Assembly: GCA_029204225.1 (NCBI GenBank) | Contig: CM055106.1 | Span: 50,537,325 to 50,601,324 of the forward strand | Direction: 5' to 3' | Source: Diphasiastrum complanatum | Lineage: Eukaryota > Streptophyta > Lycopodiopsida > Lycopodiales > Lycopodiaceae | DNA: 64,000 bases | Part shown: in pieces, positions 10,866-22,752 of the stretch | Numbering within the stretch: the first letter of the stretch is position 1 | Layout: each line of letters starts with the position of its first letter | Notes under the pieces: model-generated | Seen by the model: the letters and a program-made list of their open reading frames with translations, nothing else | Told to the model about the DNA's origin: nothing | Database searches by the model: none | Translations under genes and position numbers: made by a program

Positions 10866-13800
10866 AGTAAGTGAGCATTTGTCACTTGACAATGTATGCT
10901 TACCTTATGGAGATGAACTAATTAGTTTCTTTATAGATCATATGATCTTATCCTTGATTTTAATTGTAGTTCACTTGGGCCCTCGAATTAGTATGAATAG
11001 GATTTGCACTAGTCATTCTATAATTTTCAAATTTGATGCTTACCAGGGTCTTGGTAGGAGATGCTTAGCAATGTTGATCCATGGGAGACCTATACATAAG
11101 ATAACCTCATGTACATCAAGCCAAATTATAGTACAAGAGTAGTATCATACCACTCTTCCATTCAGCTGCTCTATTAAAACAAGAGTGCCAAAGGAACATG
11201 CGTTAATCACCATAAAGATTTCTATCTATTTGAAAGGACCTTGAATGCTCAATGGTCTCAAGAAGAATTATACCAATCGCATCCCAAGCTAGTCATACCG
11301 ACCAAAAATAGATGAATGGATTTAGTTTTGTGTAGAGATCCCAAGGAATTCATAAAGCCCATGAATTTCAACTATCACCATCAACAACTAGTTTAAATGC
11401 ATAATAGCAACCTCAACTAGCTTGGCAAACGTATATCATATAGCATCAATAGCACCATATATAGGACATGCATAACATGACTATTTAGAATCATAGTGAC
11501 CAAGGAACTTGTTTTGTAGATGTGTGCCACATGTTCCTAGACCGGTCTTGGTTGGGAACGAGCACGAGAATGTGATTCTAGGAACATTAGGAGGGATTGT
11601 GTTTCCAAGACATGGAAACACTGGACACAATTTTTTAATAGAATTAAAAGCTAAAAAAAGAAGTGAGGAAACCAAAATTCTAGAGATTTCGTTTATATAG
11701 CAGTGCCCTTGTATAAATACAATACTCATCCTCTATTTTGTTGATATAAAGTCTAGTTACAAAATACAATGTATTGTGGAGTTCTATATGTTACCCTAAT
11801 GAGGTGGTGTTTTTGTGGGGATTGTTTTGCTCCTCTGAATAATAAACAATTGTGAAACTACTTAGAACAGGAATTCTCATACTTGTCACCCAAGGACCAT
11901 GTAAGTATGTAGCTTTTCTTGAGATGCATAAGTAGGACTTGCAATAACCCCAAGACCTACATTGGATTTATACTACATATGGATTATCTTGTGACCCATT
12001 TAACTATGTAGATACATTTGAATGATCGACAATTGTACCTCCTCTGTAGGCCGAATACAAGCTTGAGCATAATATTAAATAAGACTCACCTAGGCATGCA
12101 TGTATGTGCTTTGTAACACCAATCTTGTGTCAGTTGTATTTTCATGTATAAACAATGTTTGCTCTGATACACCTCATTATGATAATCTTGTGACTCATCT
12201 ATAGCATCTTGATTATTAGAAAGACTATAGATTGTTGACCACTAAAATGGTTATCAAAATAGACCATGTAAGCATGTAGCTTTTCTTGAGATGTATAAGC
12301 AGGATTTGCAATTACCCCAAGACATATATTGAATCTATACTACATCTATAGCATCTTGTGACCAATCTAACTATGTAGACACATTGTACTAGCTTGAGCA
12401 TAATACTAAATAAGACTCACCTAGGCATTTATGTGCCCTGTAACACCAATTTTGTCTTAGTTATACCTCATCATGATAATCTTGTAACTTATCTATCTTG
12501 ACCATTGGCAAGACTATAGACTGTTGACTATTGAAATGGTTCATCAAAATGAACCAATTCTGAAGCTGGAGGATTGTCAAGAGAACTTAATAGCCCTTGT
12601 TAGTGCCGCCTATGCACATGCTAGTGTCTCATAAAGTTTATGCGAGTCCACTTGGAATATCTTCTGGCACACCTGCCCTTGTCTTGGTTACATCTGGAAT
12701 ACCCTGCAAACCTTCAAAATCTTGGTAATTTGTCTCTTGTGTAGATGCATGCAAATGCCGAACTCACTGAAAAAGATAGAATAACGAGATATTCATTGGG
12801 GTAAATGGCCTCTAGCAAATAAATCGTCGAGAGACAAATCCATGTGTAGTAAACTAAGACTCTTACAGACAATACAATCGACATGACATGAACACTGCTA
12901 AGTGTCTCCTCAAAGACACTAGTAAGCATCGAACTCATAAACTGTAAAATGACCAGTAGAGATCATATCTATACTAGTGTGGATGTCCATCAGCGAACCG
13001 TCGAGGAAGCTACTATTAAGGTTAGGGCTCAGGTCCCCTGACCTATTCCAAATTTTGCATGTTCTAAGAACCAGCTAAATGTACTCAAGGAGCAGTACTC
13101 AAGTACTGGGGCCATTGATAACTTACTGATACAAGGACATTTACAAGGCCAACAATAGACCAAGTACTGTCAAAATGTCCATAACTCTTGGTATATCAAT
13201 GGCTAGCCATGCTTGTGGCTGTCATCCATCATTGTCTTCATGTGGTATTCTTAGTCCAGTCAACTCGCATGTCATTCCTTCATATGCAACTGTTTTTCTT
13301 GGTACGTTCTAGCAAAGTCCTTTTGTTGGCATGTGGTAGCAAATGTGATATGGCACACCTTGGCAGAGTCCTATTGTTCTTAGTTCCTTGTCCATTGATA
13401 TAGTGTATGCTGTATAGGCAGCATTATTGTATCCATTTGTGAAGGACCAAAATTGCAGTTTTTATTTTGCCTCGGTACCTTCAAAATTTAGGCATGATCT
13501 TGTGGTAACATTTTTATGACAGCCTCTATCTGTACCATTCATATTGATCCCTCCATTTGGCATTGTACATATTTGCTTGCAGCAGGGTTGTTATCGCAAA
13601 TATTTACGTATGAATTCATCATGATGTCTTCATATGACTTTTTTGGTTCATCCATAGAATACGAAGCTGTAAAAAATTCATGCATACAACTTTACCTTGA
13701 CAGAATCTTTATCGATCAAATGTTATGCTCAGTAGCCAGAAGAGCCAAATTGTATGATGCTTTTTGTCCTTTTTTGTTTATCATTAAAAAAAGTGCAAGT

Positions 13801-13928
13801 TTTGAAGTGTCTTGGTCTTACTGTTCTTCTCAAGGTAAATCCTGGATGTCATTTTCCTTGTCAATCACTAAAGAGTTCGCTGAATTGAAGTTCGCAGGAG
13901 CCAGTCAATATCTCTCTTCAGTAACAAC
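10866..13928. other. About 3 kb without a recognisable gene
   Basis: No frame over this stretch shows a known domain. Frames such as 10879-11142 and 13516-13941 are single short ORFs with no recognisable family and no conserved neighbours. Apart from the tandem duplication at 11891-12555 I see only A/T-rich non-coding sequence, probably decayed repeat DNA. Confidence 0.6.
11891..12555. repeat. Diverged tandem duplication (~300-370 bp units)
   Basis: Unit 1 (about 11891-12258) and unit 2 (about 12262-12555) share a series of blocks in the same order: CATGTAGCTTTTCTTGAGAT-like, ATTACCCCAAGAC-like, AGACTCACCTAGGCAT, TGATAATCTTGT and AGACTATAGA-TGTTGAC. Unit 2 has lost about 70 bp. No ORF spans the copies. 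This looks like an old local duplication rather than a transposon. Confidence 0.75.
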
Positions 13929-13936
13929 CCACATAC

Positions 13937-14278
13937 CATAGTTGCCCAGAAACGCGTTTCTGGAGAAAAACGTTTCTAGAAACGCATTCCTGGATCCAGA
14001 ATCACTGGAGAAAAATCAGAAACAGGTCTTTAAAATTTCATAGGAATTGACAGAATTCAACAAGGATTGCTGCACCTAAACTGGACCACACTGTAACTGA
14101 AACACTCGGCAACCTACATAAATGCAATGCCCTTGAGTAGAGCTTTAATTTGATACCCATATTGCCCACAAAAATAAAAAAAAAATTAAAATTTAAAAAA
14201 AAAAACGTTTCTGAGAAACGCATTCCCAAACCAGAAACGCATTTCTGAATGTGTTTCTAGAAACACTGTGCATCTATG
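13937..14278. mobile_element. MITE with inverted repeats and 8-bp target duplication
   Basis: A 342-bp element whose ends are inverted relatives: left CATAGTTGCCCAG, right (reverse complement) CATAGATGCACAG. Both arms carry arrays of the palindromic unit GAAACG/CGTTTC. It is flanked by identical CCACATAC at 13929-13936 and 14279-14286, an 8-bp target-site duplication; a ninth matching base (C) is ambiguous. The 8-bp size fits hAT elements; 9 bp would fit Mutator-like ones. It has no coding capacity, and a poly-A-like stretch fills its centre (14160-14206). Confidence 0.75.
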
Positions 14279-14592
14279 CCACATACCTTGTTTCATTATT
14301 GCTAATATGTTGATTGTTAGTAGGGTGATGGAAATCTACAGTACCTGAAGTTGTAGTTTATTTGGGATCTACTTTTGCAGTTCTTATTTGCAAGCTTTTG
14401 CTGGATTGTTATTCAAGGTGCTATGCCGTTAGCGCTCTTCTTTGTAAGTTGTTCTTGCACAAGCTCTGCTGTAAAAAAGACTTTCAGAATGAAGAAGTTT
14501 TCATCGTATAGCTTAGTAGCACCACTTTTGGCTGTAGTTTAATGCATAGAAACCTGTCCAGGTTTTTGAGGACAGAACCTATTGTACATTCT

Positions 14593-14924
14593 GGGACGCA
14601 CTGGTACAATACTTTAAAAATATATATATAATACCCAAGAAAAAACCAGAAACGAACTGTTAATTCGTTTCTGGTTTTTTGACCTGGTACAGCCGTGCCA
14701 ACAAGGAGTGGGGGACTGATCCGGGATACTGCTACGATGGGGAAATCTTCCACTACTGATGAGCTATGCCATGCTTATGGGTACAATAACAAAACAAACA
14801 AGAGAGCATAATGTTTGTGTGTTTTTGGTCCCCTGACCTGGTACAGCTGCACCTACAAGGGGACCAAAAACACACAAACATTATGCTCTCTTGTTTGTTT
14901 TGTTATTGTACCAGCACCACTCCC
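14593..14924. mobile_element. Foldback element with perfect 54-bp stem
   Basis: The left end has GCACTGGTACAATA (about 14598-14611) and the right end reads its near-complement TATTGTACCAGCAC (about 14904-14917). Inside is a perfect 54-bp inverted repeat, 14780-14833 against 14859-14912, with a 25-nt loop. A second perfect stem of 17 bp, 14640-14656 against 14664-14680, lies upstream. The loop block GACCTGGTACAGC occurs twice (14681 and about 14834), each time right after a stem. No ORF is present. It is a non-autonomous hairpin-forming repeat. Confidence 0.75.
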
Positions 14925-16311
14925 TATCCCTAACATTTGTAGAATAATAAAAAAGAATTAGCCAACTTTTTTTAGTACATACTGAAAGAAATTTTTTCCT
15001 CTTCTGGAATGATGATCTAGACCATGTTCCATTCCAGAACAGGAAACTGAAATTTAATGGTATGAAGCAATCCAAGGATCTCTTTTATAGCCACAAGGTC
15101 TTATTATCATTTTTTATCTTGATGTGCCTGCACCTACTCTTGGGCTCTGATGAAGGGAGTAGGGATGTCGTAGCATTTGGTCCGTGTTATTTATGACACA
15201 GTTGGCAGACACCATAAGGTTGAAGATTGCACATCTTGTTTGTCAGGTTGGGTATTACGCTAGAGTCTAAACATAACTTTTACATAAATTTTTCTTGCAT
15301 CCAGATTTCTCGATAGAGACCTCTGTGTTGCCGTAACATTCATGGATAATGTATGCACATGAAATTTAGCTCCTTAGTTTCTGCTCTGGCTTTAAAATCA
15401 GCCGTTTTGTTGCCAGGAGGGAATCGAGCGCAGCAATTTATATTATGGCATTTATTGTTGAAGGAATGGCTGTCGCAATAGATCTCAAATAAACTTCTGT
15501 GCAATAATTGTTGTTGAAATAGATTTTTCAATTACGCTTTAGGATCATAGTTTATTTGGGATCTATCTCAACAAACATGGCAACCATTGCTGAAGGAAAG
15601 CTTTAACTATTGTTCTGAACTACTGATTGCCAATCAACTGTTGCATAAACATGCTGCTCCTATACAAAACCCCAACTCAGTAAACCTCTCGGGCTGCAGG
15701 TTGGAGCTGTAAATCTACTAGGAGCATTGCTCATGCTCAGGGCTTTGCAACAATTCAAAGAGTATGAATCTGGAAGCTAATAGAGACCAGTTATTGATGA
15801 AGGCAACTTCCAGTGACTGTCAACTGGAAATCAGTGCAGACGCCGGCTGCAATGCAATAATTGAAAGTATCTTCGACATCCTTACAGAAGGCCAGCTACA
15901 CCAGAATGGACTTCTCTCCCTTTTTGGCTCAGCTGTTTGAGGGTCAAAGTTGCAAACCAGAGTCACAACTAATTCAAATGGTTTCCAAAAATATCAATCC
16001 TATGTGAAAGTTTATGTTGCTTGTAACCCAAATCTGACGCTTTTTTCAGATATTTTCCCAAATATAGCATTAAATGCTATATTTTTTGGAAGGCATGGAA
16101 TGTGTAAGAGATAAGATTGAAGTCGCTTATTCAAAAAAAAAAATACGAATACTACTCTGCTCCTTTGCTCGATTCTATTTTTTCTTTTTTAAATGAGAAT
16201 TTGAATCTCGATTCAAATCCACAAGATTCAAGCCCTAGTCATGATAATGTTACCACCCATGACGCACACCAATAGCAAGAAAGCAGGTATGAATTTTTTA
16301 GGAGATGAAAG

Positions 16312-16314
<3 letters not shown>
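14925..16314. other. About 1.4 kb without a recognisable gene
   Basis: Short frames only (for example 15340-15531 minus), none with a recognisable family. The phrase AGTTTATTTGGGATCTA occurs at about 14355 and 15550, hinting at a dispersed repeat. Otherwise nothing is seen. Confidence 0.55.

Positions 16315-16359
<45 letters not shown>
16315..16359. repeat. (GA)n microsatellite
   Basis: About 22 perfect GA repeats, directly left of the first copy of the 16.4/17.5-kb direct repeat. Confidence 0.97.
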
Positions 16360-16361
<2 letters not shown>

Positions 16362-17735
16362 AAACATTTTACATAGTCCCCTCGACAAAGCAAGATCAAA
16401 CCTTTTGAACCCTTTATTTTATAGCATAACAAGTTATAAAAAGCTGCATGAAATCTTACAACACAAAGTACAATAAAATGAGGCAAGTTTTAAGACACTG
16501 AGCTGTTACCTGCCACCATCCCACAACACAAAATCACGCGAGTTACTATGTGAGGAAGACAAGTGTCGTAACTGAGCATAAGTTTTTATCTATGTCTGAA
16601 ACAAGACTCACTACATGACAAATTGGATAGCAAAATACAACATTTAGTCCAATCTCGTATATTTTCAGCATTGCCAAGGTGTGCAAGCAGTTTGGCAGTA
16701 GGGTTAAGGGAAAGTTCAGTAAGAGCAATCCAGGGTTCCATAGAAATAAGTGCCAAAAAATTCATAGAAGGGAGGCTCCAAAGCTTATAGGCAGATTTAA
16801 ACTCAATAGTACGATTAGGTACCAAACGTACTTGGCAACTTTTGGATTGGCAGAATTCAAAGGTAGACTGATTGTCTACTTCACAGATTTCTTGAGAGAA
16901 AGATTTCAACTAGAAAGCACTATCTTCATCAAGGTCTTCGGTAAAGATCAAGGGATGAGGTGATGTAGGAGGCTCAGTAAGGGTAGGGGTATCAACAGAA
17001 AGGTCACCTTTTTTTTTTTCTTCCAAATAAACAAATATCTTCCGAATATGTAAATTGCAAAATGTTTTTTCGACAGCAATACGTTCAACATAGTTAGAGA
17101 GATCCATATAGATTTTTTCAACCATGCTTTCCTTTTTTTAAACAATAGTAGTCATCAAGTCAACAAGACAAAAGATTTTATCATCAGGTCCAGTAGCATC
17201 ACAAGTAGCTTTATCATAAAAAGTGATAAATTTGTGAACATCAATAGTGTTTTTCATGCAACATATGACAGTCTGAACAAAAGGGTTAGGAGGAAGGAGG
17301 AGCTCCCCATAACCAAGAGCAACAACATCATGGAACTATCATGTGGACTACATTATTAAACAAGCCTTGTTAGTCATAAAATACAAGTAAAGGTACAAGT
17401 TTGGTACTACCCCGGCCAAAAGATAGTCGGGTTGGCATCTTAAAAAGATGCTGTGAGAGAGTAACAGAACATCACATAGTCCCTCTTGACAAGTCAAGAC
17501 CAAACCCTTTGAACCCTTCAATTTATAGCATAACAGGTTAAAATATAGCTATATAAAGTCTTACAGTACAGAGTACCAAAAAGTAAAGCAAGTTTTAGAA
17601 CACCCAAATGTTACCTGCCACCATCCCACAAAACAAAACCACACGAGTTAGTAAAGTGAGGAAGACATATATCATAGCTGAGCATCGGTTGTCATTCATG
17701 TCCAAAACAAGATTCACTACTTTATCAACTTGATT
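16360..17735 (-). mobile_element. Direct repeats flanking an unidentified decayed minus-strand ORF
   Basis: Two related segments, about 16360-16610 and 17455-17735, run in the same direction and share blocks such as TTACCTGCCACCATCCCACA, TTTATAGCATAACA and ACATAGTCCC. They are roughly 80% alike by eye. Between them the minus strand keeps a protein-like frame from about 17340 to 16590, broken by two stops. Fragments include ELLLPPNPFVQTVICCMKNT, KFITFYDKATCDATG, EKIYMDLSNYVERIAVEKTF and CQVRLVPNRTIEFKSAYKLW. I recognise no family. The repeats could be LTRs of a small element or a local duplication; LTR-type TG/CA ends are not evident. Confidence 0.45.
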
Positions 17736-18299
17736 GCAATTACAAATGCTACGTCCACCTGCCCTTTAACAAAACCGTATTAGGACATGCCATATTGATC
17801 AGTATAAGAACAAAAAAGAATGTATTCAATTCACATAAAAGTATATACACGTAAGAAGCTATCTTGTAATACACAAGTGAAAAGAGTCATGACTTTGATC
17901 GTAGTGCTACGTACAAGGGCAGATCCGTGCCATACTAGCTCCAAGGACATCCTATGCAAAACATTTGGGAGTTTGAGCACCTTATGGCTTGGGCAAATCC
18001 ATGTCATTCAAGCACATCAAAATCAAACTATGCAAACATCCCTAGCTTACTCATACAAGTTGCACTTTCATTTACAAAATTCCGATCTTTGCAAAAGATA
18101 AAAAAGACCAAACTTACTAAAATTTGTAGAATGGAACGATAAGCACTTTTTCGGTAGATAACTTCAAAAACAGTTTACGTAAAATATGACGTACCAACGT
18201 CTTAATAAACTTGTACTGGAGTGTTGGGTAATACTACCTTCCGTATAGCTTCATAGAACTTTATATCTGAATGTGAAGTGAAGTAATTTCTTACGACAA
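17736..18299. other. About 560 bp without a recognisable gene
   Basis: No domain is recognisable in any frame. It adjoins the 5'-truncated Copia element and may hold its lost integrase end in unrecognisable form. Confidence 0.5.
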
Positions 18300-20093
18300 A
18301 CCTTTTGGTGCAAGAAGGATTGAAGTTGCAGGTGACAAACGCAAGGAGAAGGATGTACTGTGGGATACATTCTCACTAGGAAACCGATCACCTGACAAGA
18401 AGCTCCCTAAGTGGTTTGAGAAATTGTTGGAGAGCCGCGACATGGATGACTTTCCAGGATCATCTAGCCAAGGAGAGCTACAAAGATCAACAAGAGAGAA
18501 GACACAACCTGAAAGGTATGAAGCAAATTATGCTCTCTTATCTAGCATTATTCAAAGCAAAGAACCTGCGACTTATGGTGAAGCGAAGGATGATGACATT
18601 TGGGTCAAGGCCATGGGAGAGAAGATGGAGTCAATTGCTAATCATAGCACATGAGACTTAGTAGAACCATCAGTTGGCAAGAAACCCATTGGTTGCAAAT
18701 GGGTATACAGGACTAAGTACCATGCAGATGGAAGTATAGCAAAGCACAAGGCAAGATTGGTGATCAAAGGGTATGCACAAAGTAAAGGCATTGACTATGA
18801 GGAGACCTTTGCGCCGGTTTGTAGGTGGAATACTCTACGTCTACTTGTTGCTTTAGCTTCACATTTTGGTTGGCCTTTGAATCAGATGGATGTGAAATCT
18901 ACTTTTCTAAATGACGAGTTAGAAGAAGAACTGTTCATGGATCAACCCGAAGGCTTTGTAGCAAAGGGACAAGAAAATAAAGTATGTCACTTGAAGAAAG
19001 CGCTTTATGGTCTTAAACAGGCACCATGTGCGTGGTATAGCAGGATTGATGCCTAATTTTGTTCAAAGGGGATGGTGAGAACACATTTTGATCCAAATCT
19101 ATATGTCTTATGCTTTGATGGAAAGTTTGCTTTGATTGCTCTTTACGTTGATGACTTGATTATTACGGAAAATAATCAAGAGATGATAGACATGATCAAG
19201 AAAGACCTCATGGAACAATTCGAGATGACAGATCTCAGCTTGATGCATTATCGCCTTGGAGTAGAGGTGTGGCAAAAAGGACATAAAGTGGGTTTAACAC
19301 AGGTGAAGTATGTCAAAGAGTTGCTGCACATGTTTAGGTTGCAGGATTGCAAACCAGTGAATACTCCTATTGAACCACGTAAAAGGATTTCTAAGCTTGA
19401 TGAGTCACAGTCATTTGATACTACACTGTATAGACAGTTAGTAGGGAGCTTGATTTATCTTACCACAACTAGACCAGATATATGCTATGCTGTTGGCATT
19501 GTAAGTCAGTTTATGGCAGCACCTACGAAAACGATTGGAAAGTAGCTAAACGCATTTTGCGTTATGTGAAAGGCACTTCAGATTATGGCTTGATTTACAA
19601 GAAGCATGATGGTTTACCTAAGTTGTGTGGCTATGTGGATGTGGATTGGGGAGGTGACTATGATGATCATAGATCCACTACAGGGTATGTATTCCAGTTT
19701 TGTGGTAGTTTCTTTTCCTGGTCTAGTAAGAAGCAAAGTACAATTGCTCTATCCACCACAGAAGCAGAGTATAAGGCAATGTGTAGTGCAGCACATGAAG
19801 CTATATGGTTGAGACAAATCTTGGAAGAAGTTGGCATGAGGCAGAAAAATCCCACGACTTTACATAGCGACAGTCAGAGTGGCATTCAGCTAGCAAAGAA
19901 TCCGGTGTTCCATGCGAGAACTAAACACATTGAGATTCAGTATCACTTTATACGTGAGAGGCTGTTGAGTCGTGAAATTCATGTTGTTCATTGTAGCACA
20001 GAAGAACAACTAGCTGATATTTTCACTAAGCCACTTGTTGGTGAAAAGTTTGATAAGTTTAGATCAAAGCTTTCTATACTTAAAGTTTGTTAA
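18300..20093 (+). pseudogene. Ty1/Copia pol: reverse transcriptase and RNase H (5'-truncated)
   Basis: The RT and RNase H of a Ty1/Copia element. RT runs from about 18660 to 19545, with [59 protein letters not shown] and the catalytic ALYVDDLI near 19138-19160. RNase H (about 19540-20080) has YVDVDWGGD, SWSSKKQSTIALSTTEAEY and the terminal ADIFTKPLV. Damage is light: a TGA at 18653, a TAA near 19054 and one frame change near 19540. Gag, protease and integrase are absent to the left, so the copy is 5'-truncated. Confidence 0.93.
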
Positions 20094-20150
20094 CTTTAAA
20101 GCTATGTATATGACTGTATATAAAAAAGTAGACTCTACTTTAAGGGAGAG

Positions 20151-20415
20151 AGTTAGAATTAAAGTAGAATCACTGTGCTACTATAATGTGGGTCATATCA
20201 ATGGATAAGGATCAGTTGGCCTCGCCACAAGGCAAGTCGACGGGACACGCATCCCGCCAATGGCAACCTGGGTCATGCATGAGTTGCCTGAGTGAACAAC
20301 TATATGTATAGTATAATTTCATTTTGAGAAGTATAGTTGCTATGTGAGCTTGCAGTGGAGAGTGTTTTTTGTCTGTGTTATTGTGTAGCATGATCTGTGT
20401 TCCTGTGCAAAGCAA
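20151..20415 (+). mobile_element. Probable 3' LTR of the 18-kb Copia
   Basis: It starts after the polypurine tract AAGGGAGAGAG (20142-20152), which follows the RNase H stop by about 50 bp, as in many Copia elements. The expected TGTTAGAATT start reads AGTTAGAATT, so the terminal dinucleotide has decayed. The 3' end is placed near CAAATTCTAAG by analogy and is uncertain. Confidence 0.5.
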
Positions 20416-20783
20416 ATTCTAAGTCTCATGACATTGTGAGATTTATTTTGGGCTTTGGTTCACACCAAATCTTTATTAGGTAATATTGAACCTTCTCCAA
20501 GAATTCCAGATGCGTCATGTTGAAATCAATATTGTGAGAAAAAAGCTCTTATTTGTTTCTAACAACCATTTTGACGTTGTCCAAGAAATAAACTTTGAAT
20601 CCCATGATCCACCCAACATCGCGACACGATAGTAAAGTCTCGCTATTGGTAGTTGATCTTGAAAGTTTGGTCATGAAAAAAATTGGCAAGAGCTTCGCTA
20701 GCACAAGTGAGAAATGAAATCAAAATCAACCCTTTTATAGGCTTATTTGGAGGGTCTATTAGACAAAGTACTAGTTTGGCTCA

Positions 20784-21010
20784 TGTGAAGAATTTGGGAT
20801 CAATCAAGATCCAAATCCATAACTTGATCTTTGGTTAGGAATAGATCAACTCTACCAATCTTGCCAATGTAAAACAATCAATATCTACTTAATGAAAGAG
20901 ATGCAAACTCACTAAGAACCTGATCAAACATCAAACATAAGATATGATGAAGTTGTTGTCTGTACAAAAATAGTAAGCTAATGTATTTCGCACGTGTGGT
21001 GTTGGATTTC
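20784..21010 (-). mobile_element. Partial Copia LTR (TGTGA...CTTCACA family), minus strand
   Basis: About 225 bp closely matches the LTR at 30235-30826 in the same orientation: both contain GATCAATCAAGATCC, TAGATCAACTCTACC and TTGCCAATGT in order. It begins TGTGAAGAATTTGG, the complement of an LTR 3' end. The rest of the LTR is missing beyond about 21010. Confidence 0.75.
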
Positions 21011-21029
21011 AATGCTCAACTTAAAAAAA

Positions 21030-21570
21030 AAAATCCACTAAGTAATGAGCATCCTGAAAAACCTGCCGAAGTGTAACTTCGCATTGTTTGGATCTTTGCA
21101 TTTTTTGCACTTTGCGATTATTGCACCTTCGGGATATTTGCACTTTGGGTTTGTCAAAATATGACTCATTCGACTCCGAAAAATCCGAAGTCCGCAACTT
21201 CAACTTCTCCATGTATATACTCAACTTACTCCATCAACTCAACATCGACATCGACTCACCCGACCTACTTGGCATCGACATCCACTCACTCAACTTACTT
21301 CATCATCAAACGACTTCATCGACTTACCCGACGTCATCAACTTTTCATCAACAATCAACTAACTCAACTTCGTCGACTTCCTCATCAGAGAAAAATTGAT
21401 CCATGCACTATCAGACGACGTTACTGACAGTCCGCCTAAACTTGCACATATATTTAGAGTCTGTAAGATGGCCATCTAATGCATAATGACTACATCACGT
21501 TCATCCATGCATAACAGTTGTATCACGTTCACTTGACAACTACATCACATTGAATAGTTAGACGTACTAA
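21030..21570 (+). mobile_element. LTR-like fragment, inverted partner of 22753-23290
   Basis: The part 21387-21570 is nearly the reverse complement of 23110-23295; both include TGCACTATCAGACGACGTTA and AACTTGCACATATATTTAG in opposite directions. The part before it (21060-21160) has GCATTTTT/TTTGCGATT/CACCTTCG blocks also found at 37960-38130. The right end joins directly to Copia integrase coding sequence, so the fragment is truncated by rearrangement. Confidence 0.65.
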
Positions 21571-21574
21571 TGGG

Positions 21575-22250
21575 CGGGGGAGAAATTCATCTTTATCGAA
21601 TTCAAGGACTTCTGTAAGGCCAATGGAATACATCAGCAATACACAACCAGCTACTTACCTCAGTCCAATGATGTAGCTGAAAGGAAGAATCAAACACTCA
21701 TAAAAAGTTCCAAGAGCATGTTGGCCCATGCCTCTTTTCCAAAGAATTTTTGGGCAGAAGATGTTACTACAACTGTCTATCTACAAAACCAATCCATCAC
21801 CAAGGCCCTGAATGACAAAACACCTTATGAGGTGTGGACACAATCGAAGCCATCACTCAAGCATATTCGAGTGTTTGGATGCATGGCTTACTCTTAGATC
21901 TCTGAAGATCTAAGAAAGAAACTGGACGACACCAGCAGAAAGTTGATCTTCATCGGCTATTCCCCAGATCACAAGGCATACAAGCTCTACAACATGGACA
22001 CTCGAAAATCGTTCACCAGTAGAGATGTCATTTTTGTGGAAGACCAATTTTTCGACCACAAGGGAGAAGCTCCATCGACTTCTAATCCCAGAATCGACAA
22101 CCTCAAATTCAAAACTGAATACCGACTCTGACAATGAGTCAGACCCTCGACAAGTCAAATCACATTAGGAAACCGAAGTTCAATTCAGAAGATCGAACCG
22201 GACTAGAACCTTGGAAAGGAGGTCTATACTTAGGATGGATATCATTCTAA
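21575..22250 (+). pseudogene. Ty1/Copia integrase C-terminal half, fused to element 3' end
   Basis: The integrase segment includes QSNDVAERKNQTLIKSSKS, FWAEDVTTTVYLQN, DKTPYEVWTQSKPSLKHIRV and the C-terminal signature FIGYSPDHKAYKLYN. A stop interrupts after CMAYS (near 21896). From about 22230 the sequence jumps to the element's extreme 3' end (a KLVQEG-type sequence and the polypurine tract), so RT and RNase H have been deleted. The LTR at 22299 follows directly. Confidence 0.85.
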
Positions 22251-22298
22251 AGTTGGATCAAAGTTCTATGGTTAAGCTAAAACTAGTTCAAGAGGGAG

Positions 22299-22711
22299 TG
22301 TGAGAAATTTCAACTAGTTTAGTTAATATTGGTCATAGTTTGATAAATTGCCAAATACACAATTGAGGCCAATTTTCATATTAGACTTAGAGGTTGACTT
22401 TTCAAAGTTATCTTAGTCTAAAAGCATTTGAATAAACACTTTTGGAAAGTGTAGTACACGAGTTTTTGGTAGGTTCAATTTGAGTAGTAGAGACATTTAA
22501 TCTAGTCACAATAATAGTAAGGTTTTTCATTATAGAGAGAAACCAAAGTTATAAAAGGATGTAACTCGTGGGAAGAGAGCTCTCTCTCTTATCTCATTTC
22601 ATGCTTATACGTGGTTCTCTTGGGTTCATCTATCCATTGGTGCCCTATATTGGTGATGTCTTGCAATCTTGTGTGTAGAATGTTTATTTTATACTATTTT
22701 TGGATCAACAT
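22299..22711 (+). mobile_element. Copia LTR (TGTGA...CTTCACA family), 3'-truncated
   Basis: It starts TGTGAGAAATTTCAACTAG after the polypurine tract AAGAGGGAG. It shares long blocks with the LTR at 38278-38924, including TAGACTTAGAGGTTGACTTT, TATAAAAGGATGTAACTCGT and CATTTCATGCTTATAC. TATAAAAGG near 22552 is the likely LTR promoter. Homology stops near 22711, where a minus-strand element begins. Confidence 0.85.
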
Positions 22712-22752
22712 GTCGAAAAATGGTAGGTTATAAGAGATGAGCTCTGATTCCA

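Noticed and set aside
11509-11700. Plus-strand ORF of 63 codons overlapped by a minus-strand ORF
   Set aside because: Short, no recognisable family, and open on both strands with no context to support it.
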